From Alphaproteobacteria bacterium (GTDB taxonomy: Bacteria > Pseudomonadota > Alphaproteobacteria > Reyranellales > Reyranellaceae): a stretch of DNA of 49,991 bases. The DNA is taken from NCBI GenBank assembly GCA_017307275.1, contig JAFKFK010000041.1, positions 1 to 49,991 of the forward strand. The letters are read 5' to 3'. Every line of letters begins with the position of its first letter. Positions within the stretch are counted from its first letter, which is position 1. Positions 8,653 through 16,727 of this stretch are shown piece by piece. The translations under genes were made by a program, and so were the position numbers. The notes beneath the pieces were generated by a model, which worked only from the letters and a program-made list of their open reading frames with translations, was not told the DNA's origin and searched no databases.

Positions 8653-9510
8653 TCAGTCGAAGAAGGCGAAGGCCCTGGCCTCGATGCTCTGTCGCGGCCG
8701 CGCGTTCGCCGGCGACGTCGGATCGTCGAACGCCGAGTGCAGCGAGAAGCGTGCACGGCCGTCCTTCATCGAATCGTAGCACTTGATCAGGATCGCCTCG
8801 TCGCGCGTTATCGCCGGGAAGTAGCACCAGCGATGATCGGCATTGTAGACGCCTTGATAAATCTCGCCGGTACGGTCGGCATAGACCAGGTCGCAAACGG
8901 CAAGATCACGCGGGGCGATGCTTTCGGAATCGACGAAGCCCAGCGGCGCCATCTCGATCGGAGCGTGGTCGATGTTGCGCCACACATTGTATTCGGCGAA
9001 GCGCTTCTTGAGTCGGGCCTCGGCTTCGTCGGCGGGCAACAGATCGCGCACCCGCTGGGGGCCTGACTTTTCGGTGTAGTCGTTGTGCACGCTGCGCACC
9101 GGGGTACGCAGCCCGCGCTCCACCGCGCGGTCGGCCGTGCGCACGGTATGGTCGAAGACCACGACCTTGGCCGCACCGGTTTCACGCTTGATCAGCGCCT
9201 CGACCTCGGCGTGATACTTGGTACGCACCTCCTCTTCATCGAGGAAGTCACGAACCTCCGTATCATGATGCGTCAGGATGAACGCCTGACGATCGAGCGA
9301 GAGATCCCGAACGATTGGCCGTGCGTCGTGAATGCGCACCACGAAGTCGCGGTAGTTTCCGTCGCGCCGTGGCAGGCCTGTGCCGGCCGGCGGATTGTAG
9401 GTGACCGGCTTGATGCTGAGGTCGGCCAGATAGTTCACTGGCGCTTCGACCCAACCGGCCACCGGCGGGCGGACGAGATGGGCAGAACTGGCGGCTCGGA
9501 CGTCAGACAT
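8653..9510 (-). CDS. CmcJ/NvfI-family Fe(II)/2-oxoglutarate-type oxidoreductase
   Basis: A 285-residue protein recognised as the CmcJ/NvfI (AsaB-like) family by DYTEKSGPQRVRDLLP and the C-terminal LHSAFDDPTSP. Relatives act in cephamycin methoxylation and fungal natural product pathways. A possible iron-binding facial triad is H142-x-D144 plus H258. Other conserved-looking stretches are VFDHTVR near 118, YNVWRNI near 174 and DADHRWCYFP-like residues 224-232. A second member, at 46579-47427, shares this layout. It is last in the leftward cupin/SDR/importer block, 122 bases after the cupin gene, so it may have its own promoter. Bacterial members mostly lack known substrates; oxidation of an aromatic or cyclic compound is inference. 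Confidence 0.85.
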   Translation of the reverse strand: MSDVRAASSAHLVRPPVAGWVEAPVNYLADLSIKPVTYNPPAGTGLPRRDGNYRDFVVRIHDARPIVRDLSLDRQAFILTHHDTEVRDFLDEEEVRTKYHAEVEALIKRETGAAKVVVFDHTVRTADRAVERGLRTPVRSVHNDYTEKSGPQRVRDLLPADEAEARLKKRFAEYNVWRNIDHAPIEMAPLGFVDSESIAPRDLAVCDLVYADRTGEIYQGVYNADHRWCYFPAITRDEAILIKCYDSMKDGRARFSLHSAFDDPTSPANARPRQSIEARAFAFFD

Positions 9511-9577
9511 GATCGCACCCGTGGCTTGCTTGCCTCTTTCACATCGTCAGGGAAATACCGGGTTCAAGGCCTGAAAT

Positions 9578-9598
9578 CTCATGAGAAGACCTCATGAG
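9578..9598. repeat. Paired palindromes CTCATGAG
   Basis: The 8-bp palindrome CTCATGAG occurs at 9578-9585 and again at 9591-9598, 13 bases apart. Together they can also form an 8-bp stem with a 5-base loop. They lie in the 122-base gap between the cupin gene and the CmcJ-like gene, about 70-90 bases upstream of the latter. They could be a double operator or a weak terminator/processing hairpin; no T-run follows on either strand. Confidence 0.45.
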
Positions 9599-9632
9599 CC
9601 CAAGACGAAACAGTGCCGGGATGGACGCAACC

Positions 9633-10148
9633 TCAGCGGTAGAGCTTGTCGATCAGGGCCGAATCGAGGCCGACCTTGTCGTAGTGCGTCTTGCAGAGGG
9701 CGATGTACTGGTGGACGTCGAAGTAGCCGTCCGGATCGCCCTTCTCGTCCAGCCAGACCAGCGGTCCCTTCACGATGAAGAACACCTTCATCGGATCGGG
9801 ATGATCGTAGGCCACCAGCGTATGCGCCTCGCCCGGCGTCTCGTAGATGAAGTCGCCCTTGGTCGCCGTCCAGTCGTGTTCGAGATAGCCCCACTTGCCT
9901 GAGATCGTGTAGGCAAAGACCTCGTGCGGGTGGTAGTGCCGGTTCACCAGCCCGGCGGCCTTGGCCATCAGGATATCGCACCATTTGTTCTGGCTGGGTG
10001 AAATCCAGAGGGGGCGCGACGACACGGTCTCGGTGAAGGGTACGTAGTAGCGTTCGTCGTCGGTCGCTGCATCGGCGGTATAGACCTCCGGCAGGGCATC
10101 GGGCTGGAAGACCTTCTCGATGGGCTTGAGGTTGCGCCAGAATTCCAT
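9633..10148 (-). CDS. Cupin, 2,4'-dihydroxyacetophenone dioxygenase-like
   Basis: A 171-residue single-cupin protein. The metal-binding core reads VNRHYHPHEV (H71, H73) and GEAHTLV (H109), with E90 in GYLEHDW as a possible further ligand. The arrangement and length match 2,4'-dihydroxyacetophenone dioxygenase, an iron enzyme that cuts an aryl ketone side chain to give a benzoate and formate. The start is firm: an AAGGAGG-type site stands just upstream of the ATG. It follows an SDR by 23 bases in the block with a Liv-type importer. Many homologues in catabolic clusters are uncharacterised, so the true substrate could be another aromatic or a 1,3-dicarbonyl-like compound. Confidence 0.82.
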   Translation of the reverse strand: MEFWRNLKPIEKVFQPDALPEVYTADAATDDERYYVPFTETVSSRPLWISPSQNKWCDILMAKAAGLVNRHYHPHEVFAYTISGKWGYLEHDWTATKGDFIYETPGEAHTLVAYDHPDPMKVFFIVKGPLVWLDEKGDPDGYFDVHQYIALCKTHYDKVGLDSALIDKLYR

Positions 10149-10171
10149 CCCTTCCTCCTTTGTCGTGTTCT

Positions 10172-10930
10172 TCAGACGTGCATGCCGCCGTCCGCCATCA
10201 CGACGCTTCCGGTCGTGAAGGCGCTCTGCTCCGACACCAGAAACAGTACCGTGCGCGACACTTCATCGGCACTCGCATGTCGGCCGAGCGGGATGATCGA
10301 ATCGAGGAACTTGCCCGCATCGGTGCCCAGCGCCTGGGTGAGCCCACTTTCAACGCCGCGCTGGAAGCCATTGTCGATGGGTCCCGGTGCTATGGCATTG
10401 ACCCGGATGCGGCGGCTGGCGGCTTCCTTGGCCACAGTACGCATCAGGCCGATCAGCCCATGCTTCGAGGCAGCGTAGGCCACGATGCCCGGATCGCTCG
10501 TGACCCCAACCACACTCGACGTCATGACGATGCTACCGCCGTCTCGCATCTGCGGCAGTCCATACTTGCAGGCAAGGAAAGAGCCTTTGAGGTTCACCGA
10601 CATCACGGCGTCGAAGACGTCCTCGGGATATTCCGTCACAGGACGGATGACACCGCTGATGCCGGCGTTGCTGAACAGCACGTCGATGGGGCCCCATCGG
10701 GCAACCGTCGCATTCACGTAGGCGGCCGTATCGTGCGCGTTGGAGACATCGGCCAGCATCGCAGTCGCCCGGCCTTCGGGCAGCTCTTTGAGCGCCGCGC
10801 TCAGCCCCTCGCGATCGCGGTCCACCAGCATGACCCGGGCGCCCTCCTCGATGAAGCGCCGCACACTTGCGAGGCCCAGACTGCCGGCCGCTCCCGTTAC
10901 GATGCAGGTCTTATCCTGGAGGATTCCCAT
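10172..10930 (-). CDS. Short-chain dehydrogenase/reductase (NAD-type)
   Basis: A 252-residue classical SDR. The Rossmann motif TGAAGSLG is at 12-19 and an Asp (D37, MLVDRD) at the end of strand 2 suggests NAD(H) preference. NAG is at 88-90, the catalytic Ser is S138 or S139 and YAASK places Y152 and K156. The C-terminus TGSVVMADGGMHV is typical of the family. It abuts the LivF stop-to-start without a gap and precedes the cupin, so it probably oxidises a hydroxyl to the ketone used by the cupin, or reduces a product. That role is inference from position. Confidence 0.93.
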   Translation of the reverse strand: MGILQDKTCIVTGAAGSLGLASVRRFIEEGARVMLVDRDREGLSAALKELPEGRATAMLADVSNAHDTAAYVNATVARWGPIDVLFSNAGISGVIRPVTEYPEDVFDAVMSVNLKGSFLACKYGLPQMRDGGSIVMTSSVVGVTSDPGIVAYAASKHGLIGLMRTVAKEAASRRIRVNAIAPGPIDNGFQRGVESGLTQALGTDAGKFLDSIIPLGRHASADEVSRTVLFLVSEQSAFTTGSVVMADGGMHV

Positions 10931-11650
10931 CTATCCCTGCCTTGCGCCGCCGAGATAGGCGCGTTGAACCGCCGGATCGCGGGCCAGATCGGCGGCCCTC
11001 CCTTCACCGACGACCCGTCCATTCTCGATCAGATAGCCGCGGTCGGCGATGGCCAGACTACGTTTGGCGTTCTGCTCGACCAGCAGCACGGAGATGCCAT
11101 CGTCGCGGATACGCTTCAGCGCACGGAACAGTTCGCCACAGAGCAGCGGCGAAAGACCGAGCGAGGGCTCGTCGAGCAGCAGGAACTCAGGCGCCGACAT
11201 CAACGCCCGGCCGATGGCCACCATCTGCTGCTCACCCCCGCTCATCGTCCGGGCCGTCTGCTCCAGACGCTCCGCAAGCCGCGGGAAAAGCGCCAGGACC
11301 CGAGCGCGATTGCGGTCCTCGTCGGCGCGGGCGCGGCGGGCGAAGGCGCCCAGCAGCAAATTCTCGCGCACCGTCAGCTCGCCGAAGATACCGCGCCCTT
11401 CCGGCACCAAAGCGAGGCCTGCTTCGACAATGGCATGGGCGGGCAGCCCTACCAGCTCACGCGCACCCAGCGTCACCCGCGTGCCCGTACCGGGACGCTG
11501 CAGGCCCGCCACCGCCTTCAGAACCGAGGACTTGCCGGCGCCATTGGCGCCCAGCACAACCACGATCTCGCCCGCCCCGACCTTCAGCCCGACATCATCG
11601 ACGGCGCGATGCCTGCCGTACTGGACGGAGAGATGGGCGACCTCAAGCAT
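10931..11650 (-). CDS. livF: Liv-type ABC transporter ATP-binding protein LivF
   Basis: A 239-residue ABC ATPase starting MLEVAHLSVQYG. The ATG at 11650 is chosen because the domain begins there and it overlaps the end of livG by 8 bases; upstream in-frame sequence is not ABC-like. The Walker A GANGAGKSS is near 33-41, the signature MSGGEQQM is near the middle and Walker B is LLLDEPSLGL. Together with LivG it powers the importer. The family handles branched-chain amino acids, amides, aromatic acids and other ligands; the surrounding catabolic genes favour an aromatic or related acid here, which is inference. Confidence 0.93.
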   Translation of the reverse strand: MLEVAHLSVQYGRHRAVDDVGLKVGAGEIVVVLGANGAGKSSVLKAVAGLQRPGTGTRVTLGARELVGLPAHAIVEAGLALVPEGRGIFGELTVRENLLLGAFARRARADEDRNRARVLALFPRLAERLEQTARTMSGGEQQMVAIGRALMSAPEFLLLDEPSLGLSPLLCGELFRALKRIRDDGISVLLVEQNAKRSLAIADRGYLIENGRVVGEGRAADLARDPAVQRAYLGGARQG

Positions 11651-12389
11651 CGCCGCCTCCAGTATCGCCGTCGTCTCCGAGATAGGCGCGCACGACCTCG
11701 GGATTGGCCAGCACCTGCTGCGGCGGCCCTGAGGCAATCAAGCGACCTGTGTTCATGACCAGCAGCCGTCCGCACAGGGAGCGGATGGCGTCCATGACAT
11801 GCTCGACCAGCAGGATGGTGATGCCCTGCCCACTCAGGCTGCGGATCAAGGCAATGCCCTCTTCCAGCTCCGTTGGATTCAGCCCGGCCAGCCATTCGTC
11901 GAGCAGCAGCAATTCGGGTTGCAGCGCCAGCGCCCGGGCAAGTTCGAGCCGCTTCTGGTCGATGTAGGTCAATTCCGCCGGCAGCGTGTCGCGTGCACGG
12001 CCAAGCCCCACCCGCTCCAGCAACGTGTCGGCGGTTGCCCTTGCAGTCGCCCCCCAGGCTCGGCTGCGGCCAAAAGCGAGGCCGGTCAGGACATTGTCAT
12101 GGCAGGAGAGCGATGCCAGTGGCCGCACGAGCTGGAAGGTCCGCGCCACACCCAGCCGTGCAATCGTGTGCACGGCGCGGCCCCCGATCTCTTGCCCCTT
12201 GAAGGCGATTCGACCGGTATCGGCCCTGAGCGCGCCGGACAGCAGGTTCAGGACCGTGGTCTTTCCCGACCCATTGGGACCCAGCAGGCCCACCACTTCG
12301 CCGGGCTCAATCGAAAAGGACAAGGCGTCGACGGCCGTAAGGCCGCCGAAGCGACGTGTCAGCCCTTCGACCTGCAGAAGCGCGCTCAT
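11643..12389 (-). CDS. livG: Liv-type ABC transporter ATP-binding protein LivG
   Basis: A 248-residue ABC ATPase starting MSALLQVEGLTRRFGGL. The Walker A is GPNGSGKTT. The signature region reads LTYIDQKRLELARALA, the LivG version, which lacks a textbook LSGGQ. Walker B is LLLLDEWLAGLNP, with Trp where most ABC ATPases have Pro. The ATG at 12389 overlaps the LivM stop by 4 bases, so translation is coupled. The C-terminus EVVRAYLGDDGDTGGGDA is a little longer and Gly-rich. It pairs with LivF at the membrane permeases. Confidence 0.93.
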   Translation of the reverse strand: MSALLQVEGLTRRFGGLTAVDALSFSIEPGEVVGLLGPNGSGKTTVLNLLSGALRADTGRIAFKGQEIGGRAVHTIARLGVARTFQLVRPLASLSCHDNVLTGLAFGRSRAWGATARATADTLLERVGLGRARDTLPAELTYIDQKRLELARALALQPELLLLDEWLAGLNPTELEEGIALIRSLSGQGITILLVEHVMDAIRSLCGRLLVMNTGRLIASGPPQQVLANPEVVRAYLGDDGDTGGGDA

Positions 12390-13303
12390 GCCGGCCGCCG
12401 CACGGCCTGTTCGACCAGGCCCGCAATGCCCCGCGGGATGGCATAGACAATCAGGATAAAGACCAGCCCGACCATGATGCTGAAGTGGTTCGGAAAGCGC
12501 GCCAGCAGGAACTCGAACAGCAGCGCCAGCGGCACCACGCCCAGCACGGGCCCATAAAGACGATGGACACCGCCCAGCAGCGCCATGATCAGGACGGTGA
12601 AGGACACGACCGGATTGAAGGCGATGGCAGGATCGATGTAGGTCCAGCGCGGCGCCATGATCGCGCCGGTCAAAGTCATGAACACGGTGCTCAGCACGAA
12701 CAGCGCGACCTTGGCGCGCGTCGTGTCGATGCCGGTGTGTCGCGCGACCGTCTCGTCGTCGCCAATCGCCCTCAACGCCAGCCCGAGTCGGGAGCGACCG
12801 ATCAGAAAGCCAACTACGAAGACCAGCACGGCGAGCGCCAGCAACTGCCAGTAGATTTGTGCCGCCGTGATGTCGGTGAAGACGTAGCGCCCCAGGGTCC
12901 GGGTCTTGTTGACCTCCCACCAGGTCACGAGCTGGCGTACCAGTTCGGCAAGGCCGAAACTGAAGATCACGAAGTAGACACCCGAGAGACGGAGCGTCGA
13001 CAGGCCGACGATCGCCGCGACCACGACGCCGATCACGGCCGCAATCGCCAGCACCGCAGGCCATGGCAAGGTCTCGGCGAAGACAGCCGTGGTGTAGGCG
13101 CCAATTCCGAAGAAGGCGACCGTCGCCAGCGACACGTAGCGTGTCGGCCCGGAGAACAGGCTCCAGGCCGTTGCCAGCACGGCATAGCTCACGATGTTGA
13201 TGGCGAGCGACAGGCCGTAGTCGCCAAAGAGGAACGGCACACAGGCCAGGATCGCCGTGGCAAGGGCCCCAGCCAGGATCGACAGGGTCTCGCGGCGGCT
13301 CAT
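12386..13303 (-). CDS. livM: Liv-type ABC transporter permease LivM
   Basis: A 305-residue membrane protein with about eight to ten hydrophobic helices. The family core STLRLSGVYFVIFSFGLAEL lies near the middle and SRLGLALRAIGDDETVARHTGID is the cytoplasmic coupling region before the last helices. It forms the translocation path with LivH. Four-base overlaps with both livH and livG show a coupled operon. Substrate specificity is set by the binding protein at 14211-15413. Confidence 0.93.
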   Translation of the reverse strand: MSRRETLSILAGALATAILACVPFLFGDYGLSLAINIVSYAVLATAWSLFSGPTRYVSLATVAFFGIGAYTTAVFAETLPWPAVLAIAAVIGVVVAAIVGLSTLRLSGVYFVIFSFGLAELVRQLVTWWEVNKTRTLGRYVFTDITAAQIYWQLLALAVLVFVVGFLIGRSRLGLALRAIGDDETVARHTGIDTTRAKVALFVLSTVFMTLTGAIMAPRWTYIDPAIAFNPVVSFTVLIMALLGGVHRLYGPVLGVVPLALLFEFLLARFPNHFSIMVGLVFILIVYAIPRGIAGLVEQAVRRPA

Positions 13304-14172
13304 CGGCTCGACCGGCCGAGCAGGCCCTGGGGCCGCACCAGCAGCACGAGCAGGAAGATCGCGTAGGTCGCGGCCAGGGTGAGCCCGGGATCGACGAACA
13401 CAGCGACGTAATTCTCGACCAGGCCGAGGACCAGCCCGGCGATTAGCGCGCCCAGGAGATTACCCACGCCGCCCATGATCACCACGACCAGAGCCTTCAA
13501 GGTGAAGACCACGCCGAGGTTGGCGTTGAAGGTGAGGAACATCGAGACCAAGACGCCAGCCGCAGCGACCAATGCTCCGCCGAGCGCAAAGGCCAGCGCC
13601 GACGCGGTGCGGACGTCGATGGCGACGAGCTGTGCCGCCACCGGATCGACCGCCACCGCCCGCACCGCCGTGCCGAGCCGCGTGCGCGTCAGGGCGAGAT
13701 AAAGGCCGAGGCCGATCACCACGGCCAGGACCAGCGCCAGCAGGCGGTTGGCGGCGACCGTGGCGCCGGCGATGTGCAACGGGATGCTCAGGAAGGAGTA
13801 GCTGTAGTAGGCGCCGCCGAAGGCCGCGAGCATCACGCCCTGGATCACGAACAGCAGCCCAAAGGTCGCCAGGATGCTGTCGACTTCCAGAGCATCGCGG
13901 GTCTTGGCCCGCCGCACCAAGGGCTGCAGCAGGATCCGGTAGATGGCGTAACTCAATGCAAAGGCCAGCGGCGGCACGACCAGCAGGCCGAGCAGCGGGC
14001 TGAGCGCCAGGCCGGAATAGAACCAGAGCGCCGCGAAAGCTGCCGCGATCAGCAGCTCCCCGTAGGATAGGTTCATGATGCGGGCGACGCCGTATTGCAG
14101 CGTCAGCCCCATCGCGACCAGTGCATACATGCCACCGAGCGTCACGCCGGACAGCGTCACTTCGAGCAGCAT
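13300..14172 (-). CDS. livH: Liv-type ABC transporter permease LivH
   Basis: A 290-residue hydrophobic permease. It opens LSGVTLGGMYALVAMGLTLQ followed by GVARIMNLSYGELLIAAA, which are hallmarks of LivH. The coupling segment TRLGTAVRAVAVDP and the end GGVGNLLGALIAGLVLGLVE are also typical. It overlaps livM by four bases and follows the binding-protein gene by 38 bases. It transports with LivM, LivG and LivF across the inner membrane. Confidence 0.93.
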   Translation of the reverse strand: MLLEVTLSGVTLGGMYALVAMGLTLQYGVARIMNLSYGELLIAAAFAALWFYSGLALSPLLGLLVVPPLAFALSYAIYRILLQPLVRRAKTRDALEVDSILATFGLLFVIQGVMLAAFGGAYYSYSFLSIPLHIAGATVAANRLLALVLAVVIGLGLYLALTRTRLGTAVRAVAVDPVAAQLVAIDVRTASALAFALGGALVAAAGVLVSMFLTFNANLGVVFTLKALVVVIMGGVGNLLGALIAGLVLGLVENYVAVFVDPGLTLAATYAIFLLVLLVRPQGLLGRSSR

Positions 14173-14210
14173 GGATGCTTACCTGCCGGTCTGATGTCCT
14201 TCGCCGGACC

Positions 14211-15413
14211 TCACGGCTTCCAGGGCGCCTTGGGCACTGTCGGCGTGCCGACGCCTGGACGCTGCGGCGCGACACCGACGAAGAAGCCGTCCTGCCACTG
14301 GCCGATCAGCCAATAGTTATCCTTCATCTGGTTGTCGACCAGCTTCACCTTGCCCAGCACCGTATCGAAAGTGCCGGTCTGCAGTTCCTTGATGATGGCG
14401 GCGCGGTCGATCTTGCCGACCCGCTCGATGGCCTGTTCGAGCATCTGCAGCGAGGAGTAGCCGATCTGGCTGCCCCAGCGGTCGGGGCCACGCTTGAACA
14501 TCTCCTCGTGCTTCTTGGCGTAGGCCGCCGTCGAGGCATTGTCCTTGGACCAGCCGCCGAGCGACATGATACCCTCGGCGTTGGCACCGAAGCGCTGCGG
14601 ATACATCGGGAAACCCACGCCGACGCCCAGGAACATCACCTTGGGCGCGTAGGAGGCGACCTTCGACTGCTCGGTGAGCGCCATCGTGTCCGGCGGATAG
14701 GAGAAGGCCACGAACGTGTCGGCGCCCGAGCGCTGCGCCTCGCCGATCAGCGGCGAGAGATCCTGCGTGCCGATCGGATAGCTCTTGTCATAGGCGAGCT
14801 TGAAGCCGGCATCGGTAAAGCTCTTGCGCGCGGCCTGGCTGAGGTCGATGCCGAAGCCGTCGGCAATCGAGATCATCGCGATGTTGGGGCCGATCTTGCC
14901 CTCGCTCCGCATCTTCTTCAGAAGATCGGCCAGCGCATCGACATACTGCTTGCTGGTTCCCAGCAGCCAGAAGCTGTTGGGCCAACGCTTAGCGAGTTCC
15001 GGCGCACGGTCGGTCACGGCGCTGAACGTGAGCTGCGGGTAGCCGTACTTGTTGAAGACCGGGCCGACCGCGAGATTGAGGCCGGTGCCCCACGGCGGGA
15101 ACAGGAGATCGACCTTGTCCTGCGTCACCAGGCGCTCGACGGCGCGGACTGCCTCCTCGGAATTGGAACGGTCGTCGTATTCCACGACTTCGATCGGCAC
15201 GCGTTTTCCGCCGATCATGAGGCCGCCCTTGGCGTTCACGTCCTTCACCCACATCTCGTAGTTCGGGATCTGGGTGATGCTGGCGCCGCCGGCATTGGGG
15301 CCGGTCTTGGAGATGGCGTAGCCGATCTTAACCTTGTCCTGCGCCGAGGCCGGCGCGACGGCGAGCATGGCCGCAGCCGAAACCGCGAGCGCGCCCAAAG
15401 CCATTCGCATCAT
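14211..15413 (-). CDS. ABC importer periplasmic binding protein (Leu/Ile/Val-type family)
   Basis: A 400-residue receptor with a signal peptide (about residues 1-24, cleavage after PASA) and the type-1 periplasmic fold: KVKIGYAISKTGPNAGG, then VEYDDRSNSEEAVRAVERLV. It is the first gene of the importer operon. It binds a ligand in the periplasm and hands it to LivHM. The family is broad; the aromatic ring-type enzymes encoded around it suggest a non-amino-acid ligand. Two adjacent ATGs could start it. Its upstream region has a TATAGT -10-like box, inverted repeats and a 14-bp tandem repeat in the putative leader. Confidence 0.92.
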   Translation of the reverse strand: MMRMALGALAVSAAAMLAVAPASAQDKVKIGYAISKTGPNAGGASITQIPNYEMWVKDVNAKGGLMIGGKRVPIEVVEYDDRSNSEEAVRAVERLVTQDKVDLLFPPWGTGLNLAVGPVFNKYGYPQLTFSAVTDRAPELAKRWPNSFWLLGTSKQYVDALADLLKKMRSEGKIGPNIAMISIADGFGIDLSQAARKSFTDAGFKLAYDKSYPIGTQDLSPLIGEAQRSGADTFVAFSYPPDTMALTEQSKVASYAPKVMFLGVGVGFPMYPQRFGANAEGIMSLGGWSKDNASTAAYAKKHEEMFKRGPDRWGSQIGYSSLQMLEQAIERVGKIDRAAIIKELQTGTFDTVLGKVKLVDNQMKDNYWLIGQWQDGFFVGVAPQRPGVGTPTVPKAPWKP

Positions 15414-15440
15414 GGCGTGTCCCCTCTTGCTAGCGTTTCC

Positions 15441-15475
15441 TCTTGTCTTTTCGGTCTTGTCTTTTCGGTCTTGTT
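15441..15475. repeat. 14-bp tandem repeat in the importer leader
   Basis: TCTTGTCTTTTCGG occurs at 15441-15454 and again, exactly, at 15455-15468, followed by a half copy TCTTGTT. On the coding strand it is a purine-rich AAGA/CCGAAAAG repeat. It lies between the putative promoter (15494-15531) and the start of the binding-protein gene, so it is probably in the mRNA leader. Its function is unknown; slippage-type copy number change or RNA-protein binding are possible. Confidence 0.6.
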
Positions 15476-15493
15476 TTTACGAACGCACGCTAC

Positions 15494-15531
15494 TCTAGAG
15501 TGACTCCAGACTATATCGTTTGGGGACCAAA
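15494..15531 (-). promoter_or_regulatory. Candidate promoter and operators of the importer operon
   Basis: TCTAGAGT-G-ACTCCAGA (15494-15510) is an inverted repeat with 7 of 8 arm positions paired. Next to it, on the minus strand, TATAGT (15510-15515) matches five of six -10 positions. A second palindrome, TTTGG-GGA-CCAAA, sits at 15519-15531. The first repeat would cover the start site, a repressor-like position. I could not find a good -35. The regulator is not identified. Confidence 0.45.
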
Positions 15532-15542
15532 TCAATTCAGAT

Positions 15543-16718
15543 TCAGGCAGCCAGTTCGAGAATCTCCATCACCTGATCCGGTCCGGCGATCGGCCTCGGA
15601 TTGTTGAGCACCGCGCGGTCGTGCATCGACTTCTCGGCGACCTCGCGAAAGCGATCCCGGCCGACACCGACTTCCGACAGCCGCCCCGGCAGACCCAGCG
15701 ACTTCACCAACGCTTCGACAAGATCGCCGGCGGCAGTGTCGGGCTTGCCAAAGGCTTCGCCGACCCTCTTCTGGCGTTCGGCGTTGGCCGACAAGTTCCA
15801 GCGCAACACCGACGGCAGCATCACGCAGGAGGTATGGCCGTGCGGGACATGGCAGGCAGCGCCCAGCACATGCCCGATGCCATGGCTCGCGCCGACGCCG
15901 ACACCCGACGTCCCGGCCCCAATCGACAGCCACATGCCGAACTGCAGGTCGAGCCTCGTATCCATATCGTCGGGCTTCGCCTTGTGTGCCGGCAGCGCAC
16001 GGGCCAGGAGTTTCAGCGCCTCCGTCGCCGTGCCCAGCACGAAGGGATGCGCCTGCTGCGAGCACAGACGCTCGACGGCATGATCGACGGCCTTGAGCCC
16101 CGTCGAAAGCATGAGATCCATCGGCGTCGCGAGCGTCGCAGCAGGATCGAGCACGATCACCCGCGGCACGACCAGGCGATGGCCGAAGCTCTCCTTGATG
16201 CCTTTGCGCGGGTCCGTGATGCCAGCGAAGGCATTGAACTCGGCAGCCGAAAGCGTGGTCGGCACCGCGATCATGCGGATGGCATCGGCCGGCGGCTTGA
16301 TCGCCTCGGCCGGGGGTGCGGCCCCCTCCTTCGGCTTGCCGGCGCGGTAGAGATCGAGATCATCGACGCCCGTGGCATTCTGCCAGAGCGCGATCAGCAT
16401 GACTTTGGTGGCGTCGATCACCGAACCACCACCGACCGCGACGATCAGGTCCGCCCCCGCCTCGCGTGCCCGCGCCGCCCCTTCGATGACGCAAGGACGC
16501 GGCGAATGCGCCGTTATGCCCGCATACACTCCGGCATAACGATCCCCGAGATCACCGATCACCGAAGCCAGCAGCGCACTCTGCGCCACGGACTTCGAGG
16601 TCGTGACGAACACCCGCTTGGCCCCGAGGCGCTCGGCCTCGGCCCGCAGCGCTGCGCCCGCTGGCCGACCATAGACCACACGTTCGATGTCCTGATGTCC
16701 ATGAATGCCGTTCAACAT
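15543..16718 (-). CDS. Iron-containing alcohol dehydrogenase / maleylacetate reductase family
   Basis: A 391-residue group III dehydrogenase. The nucleotide-binding motif GGGSVID is at 96-102. Metal-site residues come from the GLKAVDHAVE helix, GASHGIGHVLGA and VPHGHTS. The family includes maleylacetate reductases and NAD(P)-linked alcohol dehydrogenases. It sits ten bases after a dienelactone hydrolase gene, and these two activities are consecutive in the lower (chloro)catechol and hydroxyquinol pathways (dienelactone to maleylacetate to 3-oxoadipate). That makes maleylacetate reduction a reasonable inference, but other carbonyl substrates are possible. The importer operon follows 129 bases downstream. 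Confidence 0.85.
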   Translation of the reverse strand: MLNGIHGHQDIERVVYGRPAGAALRAEAERLGAKRVFVTTSKSVAQSALLASVIGDLGDRYAGVYAGITAHSPRPCVIEGAARAREAGADLIVAVGGGSVIDATKVMLIALWQNATGVDDLDLYRAGKPKEGAAPPAEAIKPPADAIRMIAVPTTLSAAEFNAFAGITDPRKGIKESFGHRLVVPRVIVLDPAATLATPMDLMLSTGLKAVDHAVERLCSQQAHPFVLGTATEALKLLARALPAHKAKPDDMDTRLDLQFGMWLSIGAGTSGVGVGASHGIGHVLGAACHVPHGHTSCVMLPSVLRWNLSANAERQKRVGEAFGKPDTAAGDLVEALVKSLGLPGRLSEVGVGRDRFREVAEKSMHDRAVLNNPRPIAGPDQVMEILELAA

Positions 16719-16727
16719 GACCTTCCC

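Noticed and set aside
10160..11758. A 532-residue frame on the plus strand opposite the SDR and livF
   Set aside because: It is a shadow of well-identified minus-strand genes.
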